A stretch of 64,000 nt of DNA from Aristolochia californica (lineage: Eukaryota > Streptophyta > Magnoliopsida > Piperales > Aristolochiaceae). The translations under genes and the position numbers were made by a program. Below, piece after piece: positions 1 through 11,099 of this stretch. The stretch covers positions 35,370,908 to 35,434,907 of the forward strand of contig JARWKL010000002.1 in assembly GCA_029961685.1 (NCBI GenBank). Direction: 5' to 3'. The notes below the pieces were generated by a model that made no database searches, had not been told where the DNA came from, and saw only the letters and a list, made by a program, of their open reading frames with translations. Each line of letters starts with the position of its first letter. The stretch's first letter is position 1.

Positions 1-1470
1 TTCATGGACTTCCAACTACAAATAATTTTGATCTTTTTGACGGGGATGAAGTTCCTCCATCATGTACTCCCAACCACAAATAATTTTGATATTTTTGACT
101 GGGAAAAGTAAATGATGACATGAGGCCACCTCTTCTTCAATAATAATGTCCCCAAAGAGACATAATAGTTGCAGCTGAATATAACACGACCATCTTCCAA
201 CACATATAACATAAACCAAAATAATAAACTTTGTAGAAGGACCCATGAAATAATCATAATCCGATATAAATATTTTTTCTTAGATGCACAAGCTTCATCT
301 TTTGTGCTCCCCCTTTCTTGAATATTTTGGTCTCATAAACATATCCACAAGATAAAGAATAAATACCTATTTCTTTTATTGCTTGTACTTCTCCCCCTCA
401 AGCTAGGAGGTGATGGCAATGATCCCAGCTTGAACCAAATATCATAGACGTAGCAATAAGCCCAAATAACAGAGATGTATAAATAACCCCTCAAACCAGG
501 GAGAAGTGAGATATTTTCATATATATCAACTCAAACAATGACTCAAAAAAATTGGCTTAAATTCGGATTTTCAATGTAACAGTATACCAGCATGACCTTT
601 GATTCTTCCAATTTAAATATATCTTTCAATATAGATCAGATTGACATGAAATGTTTTCCTTCTGAAATTAGATTTAAATACCTTTCATCCAAGTATAACA
701 TAACTTAATAAAATATAATTTTCAGAAGATAAATAATCTGATATATTTCGGTCTTTGTCATCTGGCCGAACTAAATATTGTTTCTTCTGTTTCTCCTATT
801 TTTCCAGAATGACCATTGACTCTTCAAATATCAATATCTCCTTATAAAAAGATCATACTGAGGATTGGTTGATTTTTTAAGAAAATAGACTTATGTATCT
901 TTCGTTTGATATATAATTCTCCACATAAAGTCTCTTTCTTGATAGCATAAAATACCTCGGAATTTGAAGTTTTTTGCTGCCACTCAACCTCTTTTTCAAT
1001 CTGACCTTTGCTGGTTCAAATATCAATTTCTCTTTTTAGATAACTCAGATAAAAAATTGGTTGAATAGGTAAAAGAATAGACTTACAAATATTTATTTTG
1101 ATATATATTTCTCCATATAAAGTCTAGTTCTTGAAAGCAAAAAATACCTCGAAATCTGAAGATTATTGTTGCTGCTCGAACCTTTTTGCAATCTGACCTT
1201 AGCTCATTCAAATATAGACATCTCTCTATAGAAAATTCCGATTGGAACAAATCATTTTTATTTGGAAATTATACTCAAATATCTTTCCGTCAATATATAA
1301 TTTGCAATATGAAAAACTCCTTATAGAGTTAAAAACCCAAAGAAAACTAGCGGTATAGGGACTGAAAAAAATAACTACGAACCTAGACTTAGGGTTTAGG
1401 GTTTAAACAAAATAATCACATTACCTCCGTGAGTTGACCAAGTCAACTCACAGAACCTACTCTGATACCG
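1..1470 (-). mobile_element. Interior of A/G non-autonomous LTR element, minus strand
   Basis: Read on the minus strand this matches the non-coding interior of the elements at 14771-16564, 42876-44240 and 51765-53662. A Met-type primer site (complement of ctctgatacc, 1460-1469) abuts an LTR end at 1471. It is followed leftwards by a telomere-like CCCTAAA stretch, the polypurine motif (complement near 390-405), and two units of a roughly 57-bp minisatellite at 1-110. No coding sequence is recognisable; the short open frames here are chance. The element runs off the left edge, so its 3' LTR is unseen. Confidence 0.8.
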
Positions 1471-1558
1471 TGTTGATTTTCAGGACTATGAATTTAGCTC
1501 ATGGAGAAAAAGGGAAAGAAACTCATTAGGAGAAAACTGGAGGAAGAAGGGTTATGAA
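1471..1558 (-). mobile_element. G-type LTR fragment (minus)
   Basis: Starts TGTTGATTTTCAGGACT, the complement of the G-type LTR 3' end, and matches 24524-24610 before similarity stops at about 1558. It lies directly beside the primer site of the minus element to its left, so it is that element's broken 5' LTR. A fragment of the opposite LTR edge sits at 3716-3754, so the DNA between may be an insertion into this LTR. Confidence 0.7.
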
Positions 1559-2929
1559 ATTTATTTTTAGAGTTTTGATTTTTAGGACTCACATCTATGG
1601 TTTTTTGGATTAAAAAAACCCTATATTATTTGTTCTACCGTTGCTTAGTTTTCTTCTCATCATCTTGTTGTTAGTTTTTTATTGATTCTTTGATTAGTTT
1701 TTTAGTCTTCTTGCGATCTACTAGGTTTTGCACCTCCCATATTTCTATTCTCATCAACTTTTAGCTTTCAATCTCAAGACTAACCATGCCTCGCCGAATC
1801 TCTGGAGGTAGGCCTGCTCGGGCGGCTCCTCGTCATGCCCCAGTGCGGAACCCACTTCAACCAGCTACTCATGTTAAACACAGAAGATCAATCACCAATC
1901 CTTTGCTTCTATTGTGGCTTATGATATCTCTATTGTTGTTGATCCAACAACACGTCAGCCACCGAGACGTTCTTTCTGGAGATTTATCTTCCTTGGTGCT
2001 AGTTTATTTCTGGAAGTGCTCAAGATATTGCTTCGCTGTCTGATTTTCCATCCTGAGCATTACTCTGTCTCTGGTAATCAAAGCCGATTGCTTTGCTGGT
2101 TGTTTATTTGCCGTGTTGTCTGAATCAACGCATAACCTTATGAAGATAGCCAGTGTTAATATTGGCTTATTCTGTTGCCTATAAATCCATGTCACTGCTA
2201 CTACTGTACTGACGCAAGATTTCCTGGCTGGTATGCTCCATTAATCTTCCTTCCCAAGCGGAAGTACACAGCCAGCCTGTTATATGCTGACCGATTACCT
2301 TCCAAGATTCTGTATGCCGAAGACCGCCCAACAGCTCGTAACGACGACAGGATTTTTTTTAATCTTGATATTCTATTTTTGAAACTCCTGCTTCTCCGCT
2401 AAATCTTGCCGTTTCTGCTGCTCCATTAACAGAGGAAAGTTTCAGGATCCAGCGGCGTAGCTCATCTTGGAAGGTCATATGCTGGAATGTTGTAAGAATT
2501 GGAAACCAGTTGTTAGAAATTTTATTTCGGAAACTCTGCTGGATTGAGTTTTCATTCAGAAAGTTCTCGGAAATTTAGTTTGCTGAAATTTCGGAAGCGG
2601 GGGAGATACTATGCTGTTTCTTCTGTCAGCTTTTTCTCAGGGATTTATCATCGGATGGAAACTTTCCTCTGGTTTTCCACCGGAAGCGGGAAGTATTAAA
2701 CCGTTTAAAAATCTAACTTAGGCAAAGTATTAAAGCCGGTTCAGCTCCTGCCAGCCCACATGATTCCAGCCCAACTAGGACCGGGCCGAGTGCAACCCAG
2801 CAGACTACTGTTCTGTTCTTTACGGAGTCAACTCGGTCAGGTCAACCAAACCGGGTCAACTCGGGTCTGGGTCAACCTGACTCGGGCTACTTATTTTCTG
2901 CATCGGTAAACATGCCCAAGATTTCGGCA
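1559..2929 (+). mobile_element. Plus-orientation G-type leader and non-coding body
   Basis: At 1576-1590 the text matches the leader found just after the primer site of the G element at 10987-11001, in plus orientation and without an adjoining LTR. Downstream lies a moderately GC-rich body. At 2750-2900 there is a stretch with repeated GTCAACTCGG-like words that is shared with 11780-12010, so both belong to one family. Short open frames at 1786-2043 and 1914-2123 resemble nothing I recognise and overlap in different frames, so I treat them as non-coding. Confidence 0.55.
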
Positions 2930-3457
2930 CTCCGTGAAGGCGACCGAGAAATCAGAGCTCTCATTCTCGAATACATGCCGAACGGCAGTCTAGATGAGTG
3001 GTTACACCCAGTAAAGCAACACTCCGGCCGCAGCTTAAACTTTTCTCGGAGGCTAAATATTGCGATCGACGTTGCTTCGGCGCTGGAGTATCTTCATCAC
3101 CAAATCCTAACACCCGTCGTCCAGTGATATAAAGCCAAGAAACGTTCTACTCCACGAGGACATGACAACCTGCGTTTCAGACTTCGGATTGGCGAAAAAT
3201 TTCCTCGACTGCGACGGTAATTCTGATCTAACGAAAATGATTGCATTGAGGGGTTCAATCAGGTACGTTGCTCCAGAGTATGGCATGGGTGGAAAATTTT
3301 CTGTCAAAGGTGATGTCTAAAGCTTCAGAATCCTGCTACTGGAAATGTTTACCGGAAAGAGGCCCACCGACCAGATGTTTGAAGAAGGTGAAAGCCTTCA
3401 CAAATTTGCAAAGACGGCTTTATTCCAGTGTGTGACAGATGATACTATTCGGTGCTG
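2930..3457 (+). pseudogene. Captured LRR receptor-like kinase fragment
   Basis: The translation shows the C-terminal half of a plant receptor kinase domain. It reads LEYMPNGSLDEWLHP, then a frameshift in the catalytic loop near 3120-3125, then DIKP, VSDFGLAK, the activation segment ending YVAPEYGMGG, and EMFTGKRPTDQMF. The loss at the loop looks like two bases just before the D of what would be a CD-type loop, which suggests a non-RD kinase as in LRR subfamily XII immune receptors. An in-frame stop follows at 3318-3320, replacing the Tyr of the usual GDVYSF motif. No LRRs or transmembrane segment precede it; the upstream sequence is element body shared with another G copy. Capture by an LTR element is inferred from that context. 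It is not functional. Confidence 0.85.
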
Positions 3458-3715
3458 AGAGAAAGAAGCAGGCATTTTTTATTGCCAGACTGATGTTGCC
3501 GATTAATCTGCTGGATTCGGACTTATTTTGGGAAGTCTCTCGTTACTGCCCCGTTTGTGCTCAGCGTCAGCTCTGCCGCGTGGAAGAAGATGACCGTTAC
3601 CATATTATATGTTTCCTAAGTTAGGAAACAACGATTAAATCAGCGCCCTGGCCCGCTCCTGTTCTGCCAATTCGGACTCGCCTGAGTCAACTCGGACCAG
3701 CGACCAACGAACCAG
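3458..3715. mobile_element. Element body with second GTCAACTCGG-like tract
   Basis: Contains the words tttcctaagttaggaaa and a GTCAACTCGG-like tract (3672-3700) that recur at 11800-11960. It is therefore more of the same non-autonomous family rather than host DNA. No coding sequence is recognised. Confidence 0.5.
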
Positions 3716-3754
3716 CCTTCCTTGGTCGTATGGGCTTGAACTTATCTTCCAACA
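3716..3754 (-). mobile_element. G-type LTR edge fragment
   Basis: Matches the outer 39 bases of the minus-orientation G LTR (compare 5052-5090), ending cttatcttccaaca. No polypurine complement follows, so this is an orphan LTR edge. It may be the other half of the LTR that begins at 1471. Confidence 0.6.
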
Positions 3755-4653
3755 GGAAATTATTCTTTGAAGAGTCTGTTTTACAAAAACTTTCCGACAA
3801 CAACGACTTTCCAGATAGCAACGCAGTAGTGAAACACCAAAAAAAATCCATTTGATCCATTTCCAGCAAAGATACAAGCCAGATAAGGTAAAATACCAGC
3901 GAAGGATCAGTTGTTCCAGCCGCAGCCTGTTGTCGTCGTGATACGATGATAATGGAAATTTTTCAGTTCAACGAAGATACGAGATTAATGGGCCAACTCA
4001 GGAATGCTGGTTCCAAAAATAAACCAAATGCAAGGAAGCAGAGCATATCTTCATCTTCCTGCCCCTTTGCTAAAAGTTATTTTCAGAAGGAAAGTTCTTC
4101 TGTTGGAAGTGTACAACAGATTTCCCAAAAAAACTAGCAAATTTCTAGAGGAGAAGCACTTTTCTCCTCTTGCACGATCAAGCCAAGGAGATTCCTCGTG
4201 CTGGAATGTGCTGGAATCAATCAGCCAACCAAGCTCCATCAAACCACTCTAATGGACAGATGAGTGAAACACGCCAATAAGTGTTTCCTCTGTTGTAGAT
4301 TGGACTTTGGGAAGGAGACAAAGAAGAAGCAAAAAATGAGTTTATCTTTTTCTTCTTTGATTTCGTTTCAATCAAACTCCATGGCTAGACCGGTAAGCCT
4401 CACTTTGCAATGTGCGATGCTACTCTTCGTGGCCATGTTTAGAGGATGCATTTGTCTACCATTGGACGAAAATCAATGATTATAAAGAAAACTGGGTTTC
4501 ACTGGGGTAGAGAACAAGCAAAAAAAGCGAACGAGACAAACTAAAAATTTGGAACCATAGCTATGAGATATGAAACCTAAACTAAACTAAACAAAGGAAA
4601 ATGAAACCTGAAAAACCATAGTCGGAATCCTGAAAATCAATGCTTTGATACCA
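3755..4653 (-). mobile_element. Leader side of a truncated minus G element
   Basis: Just left of the LTR at 4654 lies the primer-site complement gctttgatacca (4642-4653). Further left is the leader similar to 10985-11100. The rest (3755-4300) is not recognised. A short plus-strand open frame at 4336-4479 is listed separately. The element has lost its 3' part. Confidence 0.6.
4336..4479 (+). pseudogene. Possible receptor-kinase signal-peptide fragment
   Basis: A 47-codon frame opens with a Ser-rich stretch, then a hydrophobic core (roughly residues 20-38, around LQCAMLLFVAMF) and a CLPLDEN-like end. This resembles the N-terminus of plant LRR receptor kinases before the first LRR cap. It lies about 0.9 kb 3' of the kinase fragment on the same strand, which would be the wrong order for a single gene. 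The resemblance is weak, and a chance hydrophobic frame is a fair alternative. Confidence 0.3.
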
Positions 4654-5090
4654 TGTTGATTGTCAGGACTCCATGAATTTAGCTGAAGGAGAAAAAGGGA
4701 GAGAGACCCATTGGGAGAAAACCAGAGGAAGAAAAGGTTATGGACTTGATATCCTAACCCTCCCTCTGAAGCTCTATTTATAAATTAATGAAACTACTAT
4801 ATTATAATAATACCCCTAAACTTTGTGTTTAGGGTTTAGGGTTTTAACCCTGAAACTTTAACCTAATTACATCAATGTCATCTCTATGAAATGATCTTTT
4901 ATTTACCATCCTGCCATCATTGTATGTGGGCCTATGGGCCTTCTCCTCGATCTATGAGCCTTGAGCATGTCTTCTATATCTCTTGGATATATGGGCCTTT
5001 TTTGATCTTATGGGTTTGGGCTAATCTTCTAGCACACTTGGATATGTGGGTCTTCCTTGGTCGTGTGGGCTTGGGCCCTATCTTCGAACA
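4654..5090 (-). mobile_element. G-type LTR (minus), 437 bp
   Basis: Complete LTR, TGTTGATTGTC...CTTCGAACA in plus reading, with the primer-site complement adjoining at 4642-4653, so it is a 5' LTR of a minus-strand element. It contains a TATA-like stretch in the complement near 4785 and telomere-like AAACCCTAAACAC words near 4825-4845. It is similar to 12995-13422 and 24524-24959. Confidence 0.85.
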
Positions 5091-5132
5091 ATATCATATC
5101 TAATATCTTGCTTTTCTGCTTTAATAAATGTT

Positions 5133-5550
5133 TAGGTTGACACTGATGGATATATTCTGGTCTTCCACAATACTACCATCGACTATTGGTAGAGAAGGTC
5201 ATTGAGATTGAGTTCACTTCATCAATGATCCTCTCCTCATTAGTATGCACGGTTGATGGTTCATTGTTCAACAAGTAGCATTCAATCTCTTGAAAGGACA
5301 TCTTCATTTGGGATTAGCAAAGGCAAAAGGGCTTCTCCATTGTTGGCGAGGCCAGGGCCTGCCTCTTGAGTATCAGTAATTTTCTCTTGAATATAGAAAC
5401 CATTTTGAATCATATGACTCTCATCTATTTGTTACATAGTGCTGAAAGGTGTGAAGAACTGAGTAGGTGCAGTTATACCAATAGGAAGAGCCAATAGTTC
5501 TAGAAATTTGGAATTGTTTTTGGGAAGAGGAGGAATGCTTGTCCATGCTC
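5133..5550. repeat. Dispersed repeat R1, copy 1
   Basis: About 400 bp is similar along its length to 49990-50480, including the words cttcacttcatcaa, gattctcatctatttgtt and aactgagtaggtg, with small indels. It has no LTR or terminal repeat signature. The partner copy looks like degraded minus-strand coding sequence, so this is probably a relic of the same unidentified gene or element. Confidence 0.65.
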
Positions 5551-6789
5551 CTCAGCCCCAATTGCTCCTTTTCATAAAAGGTTCCTCTTTTGCCATTACC
5601 ATTTTGATTGGTTTTTTCGATACCCTCAAACTATTCGGTGTTTTTATAATCACATGAACTGTTTTCAAAATAGAAAAACATTTATTGAATAGTTGCTCTA
5701 AGTTTTTGAAGTCATTGAATTCCTCTAAATTGTTCCCTATTGGAAAAGGCACCATGAAGATATAACCCTAAGAGGACAACAACTCAAAACGCATAAACGT
5801 GTCGAGTGACTGTGAAGACGCAACCCACGGGGCTTCAGACTGTAATCAACACTCAAAAGTCAAGAGGGTTTCATCCTTCCGATGCTTTCAATTTTTCAAC
5901 AATGGGGGCCTAGTTTGCACTACAAAAATGGAACAAAACAAGGAGGGTTGGGTTGATCGGCACCTTGAAACAGCTTGCCCAACTTTGATTCATAAAATAG
6001 CTGGGAGTCCTTTTTTCTATCTAATAACATTGCTATGGAGGAAGCCAACTGAATCCTCCAATATACCACCGCCTGCAAGCTGCATTTCCGGAAAAAAGTA
6101 CCACCTCAAAATGGTCCTTAAAACCAAAAGCCTAAACCCTAACGGTCCTATTCCAAAATTACTACACAATTTCAAAAATATTTCCATATATTCACTTATC
6201 CAAGTGTGACTATTATTTAAAAATATATACATAACTATTCTTTAAAAAGATAATCACTTAAACAATTTAAATTTAAATTTTTTTTTATAAATTTATGTAA
6301 TAAACCCACCTTTCAAGACACCACACCCCTTAAAAATTTTAGGATATCTATGAGAGAATTTCATTACGGTGTTTATTAGCTCCACTCAGTATGTAAACAA
6401 TGGCAGAGGAGCTTACAAATTATAATATCTTAGAGAGAGATTGTAAACATATAATTTGGGACATCGTATTATATCACCCAAAATTCATAGTGTAAATGAC
6501 TTTACACATTATGTATGTTTGTTTGTAGGTTTGTTATAGCCAAAGATGTTTAATTTAATCGTACCCTTGAAATTTGAGACATGTTGGATGTTATACATCA
6601 TGGAACACTATTTTTTTTAATCCAAATTATGGTTCATAGATAAGCTCATCCTTAGGTGCTCTTAGGTATAATTTACTAACTTCATTGTTAATGTTGAGAA
6701 TAGACCTTACTGTTAAAACTAAATTAAACAAAAACATATTACCTCATTTATATACTTCAATATACTTATGGAAATAGAAAAAAATATTG
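5551..6789. other. Unassigned AT-rich DNA
   Basis: Two overlapping open frames on opposite strands (5799-6209 plus, 6017-6232 minus) look like chance: neither has a recognisable domain and the region has no splice or promoter context. The rest is AT-rich and unique within the window. I see no repeat or element ends here. Confidence 0.4.
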
Positions 6790-7745
6790 TCTAGATTAAT
6801 CTGTTACACAACCTCAGGCTATGCAAAAAAGTATTAACAAAAAAGTCATGCCCAAGGAAAATCAACAAGAAGATACGTCCATGCCCATGCAAAGCAATGC
6901 AAAGGAGACATCCACCTTGCTCAACCAAGCCAAGCAAAGGGGGACATCCCCATTCATGGATGTATCTCAACCACATCAAGGATCTTCTAGAACAAGTTCT
7001 CCTACTATCATTCACATGAGGGGCCGACCACAAACTTCTTTAGCTATTCAAGAATCTCCTACAATCACTCCCCATGATGCCATGAAAGAAGAATACAATG
7101 TTCTTCAATGAAATAACACCTAGGAACTCATTCCAAAACAATCTAATATGCATGTTATTGGATCTCAATGGAATTTTTTAACCAAATACAGCAAGAATGG
7201 AATCGTCCAAAAATAAAAAGATCATCTTGTAGCTCAAGGACATAGGAAACTTCCAAGAATCGACTATGATCCAACCTTTAGTCCTATAGTTTGTCTTCAA
7301 ATGATTCGAGTAGTTCTTACCCAAGCCCTCTATTATAGCTGGCTGTTACTTCAATTTGATGTAAACAATGTTTTCCTTTTCAGATCTCTTGCAAGGAAGT
7401 ATATATGCATCAATCTCTTGGTTTTGAAAGTTCACACTTTCCAAATTATGTATCTAGGCTAAAAAAAAGCTATTTGTGATCTTAAACAAGCGCTCCGAGT
7501 TTGGTATGCTCGATTTAGTGATTTTTTACTTTATTTTGGTTTTCAAACTAATAAAGCAGATCCTTTATTGTTCTTTTAGCATTCTTATTCTAACTATTTA
7601 TATCTCCTTCTTTATGTTCAAATAAAACATCTCTCGTTAGAACTTATAAAAAATCCTTGTATGATACTTTTTTAGTCAAAAGTCTAGGTTCTCTAGATGT
7701 CTTCCTAGGCATTCAAATTCATCGACCATCTAAAAAGTTAAGACT
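6790..7745 (+). mobile_element. Copia reverse-transcriptase relic
   Basis: Broken frames give the pre-RT linker (ending near HDAMKEEYNVL), then copia RT pieces: a GSQWNFLTKY block, LVAQGHRK, IDYDPTFSPIV, a FDVNNVFLF block corresponding to the first catalytic-Asp motif, and LKQALRVWYARF. Stops and frameshifts interrupt every piece. No LTRs are visible, so this is an old internal fragment. Confidence 0.85.
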
Positions 7746-8389
7746 ATTTTTATTTAATTAAAAATCATATTATCATTGAAAATAAATTTACCTAATTTCT
7801 TTTTCAGTTTTGATTAATTGAATATTTTAATTATATAACGTAAATGTGAATTGGATTCTATATTATTTTTATGATTTAAAATAATGTTATGAAATTAAGA
7901 AATTATTTTATAACCAAAGTAGTCAATACCATATTTATGTGAATTAATTAAAAAAATTTCTAATTTATAATGACTTATAATAGGACGAATGCCTCTTTCT
8001 TAGTTATTTTATCATCAATCTAGTTTCTTTTTTAAAATTCCATCCGCACTTGTCATAAAGTTAACTAACGCAAAATCTAAATTCTATTGTACTTTCTATA
8101 GACCACACTAAAATAAAATAGTACATTCTCTAGGGATAGTAAATCACCCTAGAATTCACTTTCACTTTCTTTTTCCCTATGTGATCTATTTTCTAAGTTC
8201 ACTACCCAAATCTGACACCCCCCCCCCCCCCCCCCCCCCCCCCCTACGAAGTTAACCCTACAATACCTCAACATGTGGAATAGAGTACAAGACTTATATA
8301 ATCAAATTTTATGAATGAGAATAAATTACTTAAGGAGCTTAAACTCTTTTTTTTTTGTCTCTATGTGTCTTCTCATTCTGTTCAAGGAT
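7746..8389. other. AT-rich DNA with a poly-C run
   Basis: No coding or element structure is seen. A run of 27 C lies at 8218-8244. The rest may be decayed 3' sequence of the preceding copia relic, but nothing positively supports that. Confidence 0.4.
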
Positions 8390-9897
8390 GAACCATAGCA
8401 GATCATCATTTTTAAGATGCAGTTCCCCGTTGATTTTCACCTTGACCCTTAAAACAAAATTGTGATGACAAAAAAATAATAACTTTAGGCAATGAGACTT
8501 TTATCACAAACACTTAACAAACTTTTTTGTGTGTGTGTATGTGTGCGTAGCTTTCTTGGACAACAACTCATTTTGCTTCTATGATCTCTCTTCTTTCTCA
8601 TTTTAGTATTTAGGAGGGTTCCTTCAAAGTTCCAACCTGAAAGACGTATCAATTTCCCAGAAAGACCCATTTTTATCAAATTATCTTAACATCATGTTCA
8701 GGGGAGCAAAATGATGTTGAATAACCTCAACCTTGTAAAAGAAAATTGTGATGATGGAAACTTGATCACTTGAGTCGCTAAGACTTTTCTTGCAAGCACT
8801 TTACAAACTTCAATTGCTTCCACCACTCGCTCAAGCCACCTTACTGGCAAACTAAAGCAACAAGTAAAAACCTTCTAATTCATATATTTTAAAGGTCTAA
8901 AAATCGGCGATGGAGTTTTTTTCTTTTTTTGTCACCCAAACATGGAGAAAAACATTAAAACAATAGTATTCCCCACTAGTTGAAATGAGATATTAAAATA
9001 AAATTTAAAACATAAAAAAATCAAACTAATAGTTCAAAATAAAAAAATAGAAATAAATCAAACCTGAAATCTGATGCTTTGGAACTTAATTTTTTTAAAA
9101 AAAAAAAACAAGGGAGATAAAAAATCACACAAAATATTAATGTGATTCGGCAAAATAGACAAGAAATTGAAGAAAATTTATTAATGCTCAAGTTTTGTTT
9201 AGAGGCATATTTTGAACTTCTACATATGCTAAATCTGATTTAGATCCATATTTTGACAAGAACAAATCTTGAATGGATTAGAATTAATAGATACTAGAGA
9301 GCAATTGTTTCCATGGGAAAGAGAAGAGTTGGTTATGTAGTGCAAGACAATAGTTCACTTTGCTTCCATGACCTTTCTTCTTTCTCAATTTGGGTCTTAG
9401 GAAGATCACTTCAAATTCAATGTGAAAGGTGTATTATTTTCCCTAAAAGATTTGTTTTCTATCAAATTATGCTAATATCATGTTCAAGGGTGCAAGATGA
9501 TGTTGAATCACCTTGGCCCCTTAAAAAAAAATTGTGATGACGAAAACTTGATAAATTGAGTCAATTAGACTTTTCTCACAAACACTTAACAAACTCGCGC
9601 GCGTGTGTGTGTGTGTGTGTGTGTGTGATTGTTAAGTACCTAGCCAATACTACCCAAAAGACTGGCCTATTAGGAGTGGAAGGCATAGGTACTTATCCTA
9701 GGACCACAACATCACACCCGTCCTTAAGAGCCGACAACCACGACGGCTTAACACATAGCGACGAGGGACCTAGCCTAACCGAGAAACCATGCATTCTGGG
9801 GTTCACGATCACCTGTGTTCGTTGAGAATCGAACTCAGGACATAGCGCTAGCTCTGATACCAAATGTTAAGCATAGGTACTTAATCCAGGACCACAA

Positions 9898-9942
<45 letters not shown>

Positions 9943-10694
9943 GAGGATCCTATTAAGAGGTACTAGAGATCAGTAGTTTTCATGTGAACGAGAACTTTGC
10001 TTCCATGACCTCTCTTCTTTCTAAATTTGGGCCTTAGGAAGGTTCCTTCAAATTTGACTTGAAAGATGTATTATTTTCCCTGAAAGACTCATTTTCCATC
10101 AAATTACGCTAATATCAAGCTCAAGGGTGCAAGATGATGTTGAATCACCTTGACCCTTTAAAATAAAATTGTGATGACGAAAACTTGATAAGTTGAGTCA
10201 ATTAGACTTTTATCACATACACTTAACAAACTTGTGTGTATAGTTTTCTTGGACACCAATTCATTTTGCTTGTATAATCTCTCTTCTTTCTTAGTTTAGT
10301 TTTTAGGAGGGTTCCTTCAAACTTCCAACCTAAAAGATGTATCAATTTCCCAAAAAGACCCCTTTTTTTATCAAATTATCTTAACATCATGTTCAGGGGA
10401 GCAAAAAGATATTAAATAACCTCAACCCTGTAAAACAAAATTGTGACGATAGAAACTTGATCACTTGATTCTCTTAGAATTTTATTGTAAGCACTTTACA
10501 AACTTTAATTGCTTTCACCGTTCGCTCAAGCCACCTCAGTGGCAAACTAAATCAACACGTAAAAACCTTCTAATTCAAACATAATATTTTTAAAGGTTTT
10601 AAAATCGATGATAGAGTGTTTTTTTGTCACCCAAACATGGAGCAAAACATTCAAAAATAGTTTTCCCCTCTAGTCGAAATGAGATATCAAGTAG
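8390..10694. repeat. Direct-repeat array of about 560-bp units
   Basis: The stretch 8440-8998 recurs in the same orientation at 10140-10692, including ttcaggggagcaaaa, cgctcaagccacc and gtcacccaaacatgga. Shorter copies lie at 9300-9600 and 9970-10230. Units carry (GT)n tracts at matching positions (around 8521-8545, 9601-9628 and 9900-9940). A TRIM interrupts one of these tracts. There is no coding content; ORF-like frames here are artefacts of the GT repeats. Confidence 0.8.
9630..9899 (-). mobile_element. TRIM copy 1 (270 bp, minus strand)
   Basis: Tiny LTR element. The left LTR is 9630-9711 (82 bp, TGTTAAGTACC...CCACAACA). The right, 5' LTR is 9865-9899 (35 bp, internally deleted). The primer-site complement gctctgatacca is at 9851-9862, just inside the 5' LTR. 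The LTR matches the complement of that in the TRIM at 48945-49303. Flanks are GTGAT and GTGTG, compatible with a decayed duplication inside a (GT)n tract. The interior cannot code for protein. Confidence 0.8.
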
Positions 10695-10843
10695 AATGCT
10701 AGGCCCACATACATTGATGGCAGGAAGGTAAATAAAGGGTCATCTCATAGAGATGCCATTCCTATAATTAAGTTAAAGTTCTAGGGTTAAAACCCTAAAC
10801 CCTAAGTTCAGGTTATTATTATAATATAGTAGTTTAATAAATC

Positions 10844-10851
10844 TATAAATA
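10844..10851 (+). promoter_or_regulatory. TATA box in G-type LTR
   Basis: TATAAATA about 120 bp before the LTR end. The same word sits at the matching place in the 3' LTR (near 13297). A telomere-like motif, AACCCTAAACCCTAA, lies 40-55 bp upstream at 10791-10805. Confidence 0.6.
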
Positions 10852-10954
10852 GAGCTTCAGGGGGAGGGTAACAATAATCAATTCCATAATCCTTCTTCCT
10901 CCAGTTTTCTCCCAATGGGTTTCTTTCCATTTTTCTCCACGAATTAAATTCATG

Positions 10955-11001
10955 GAGTCATGAAAATCAACATGGTATCAGAGCTATGATTTTCAGGACT
11001 C
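10955..11001 (+). other. Hairpin enclosing the primer-binding site
   Basis: The last 15 bases before the CAACA end of the LTR (10955-10969) and bases 10987-11001 of the leader are complementary at 14 of 15 positions. The loop holds the primer site at 10973-10984. With the 3' LTR sequence (gagtcctgaaaatca) the match is 15 of 15. The same arrangement appears around 4620-4675 in the minus element. Confidence 0.75.
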
Positions 11002-11099
11002 ATAGTATGGTCTTTCAAAATTCCAAAAATCTTTTATTTTCTTTTCTGGTATAGATGCCTTGCTTTTTTCATAGTTTTTTGGAACTTCAGTTTTTTTAA

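Noticed and set aside
5799..6209. 136-codon plus-strand frame
   Set aside because: No domain, no splice context, and no similarity to anything else in the window.
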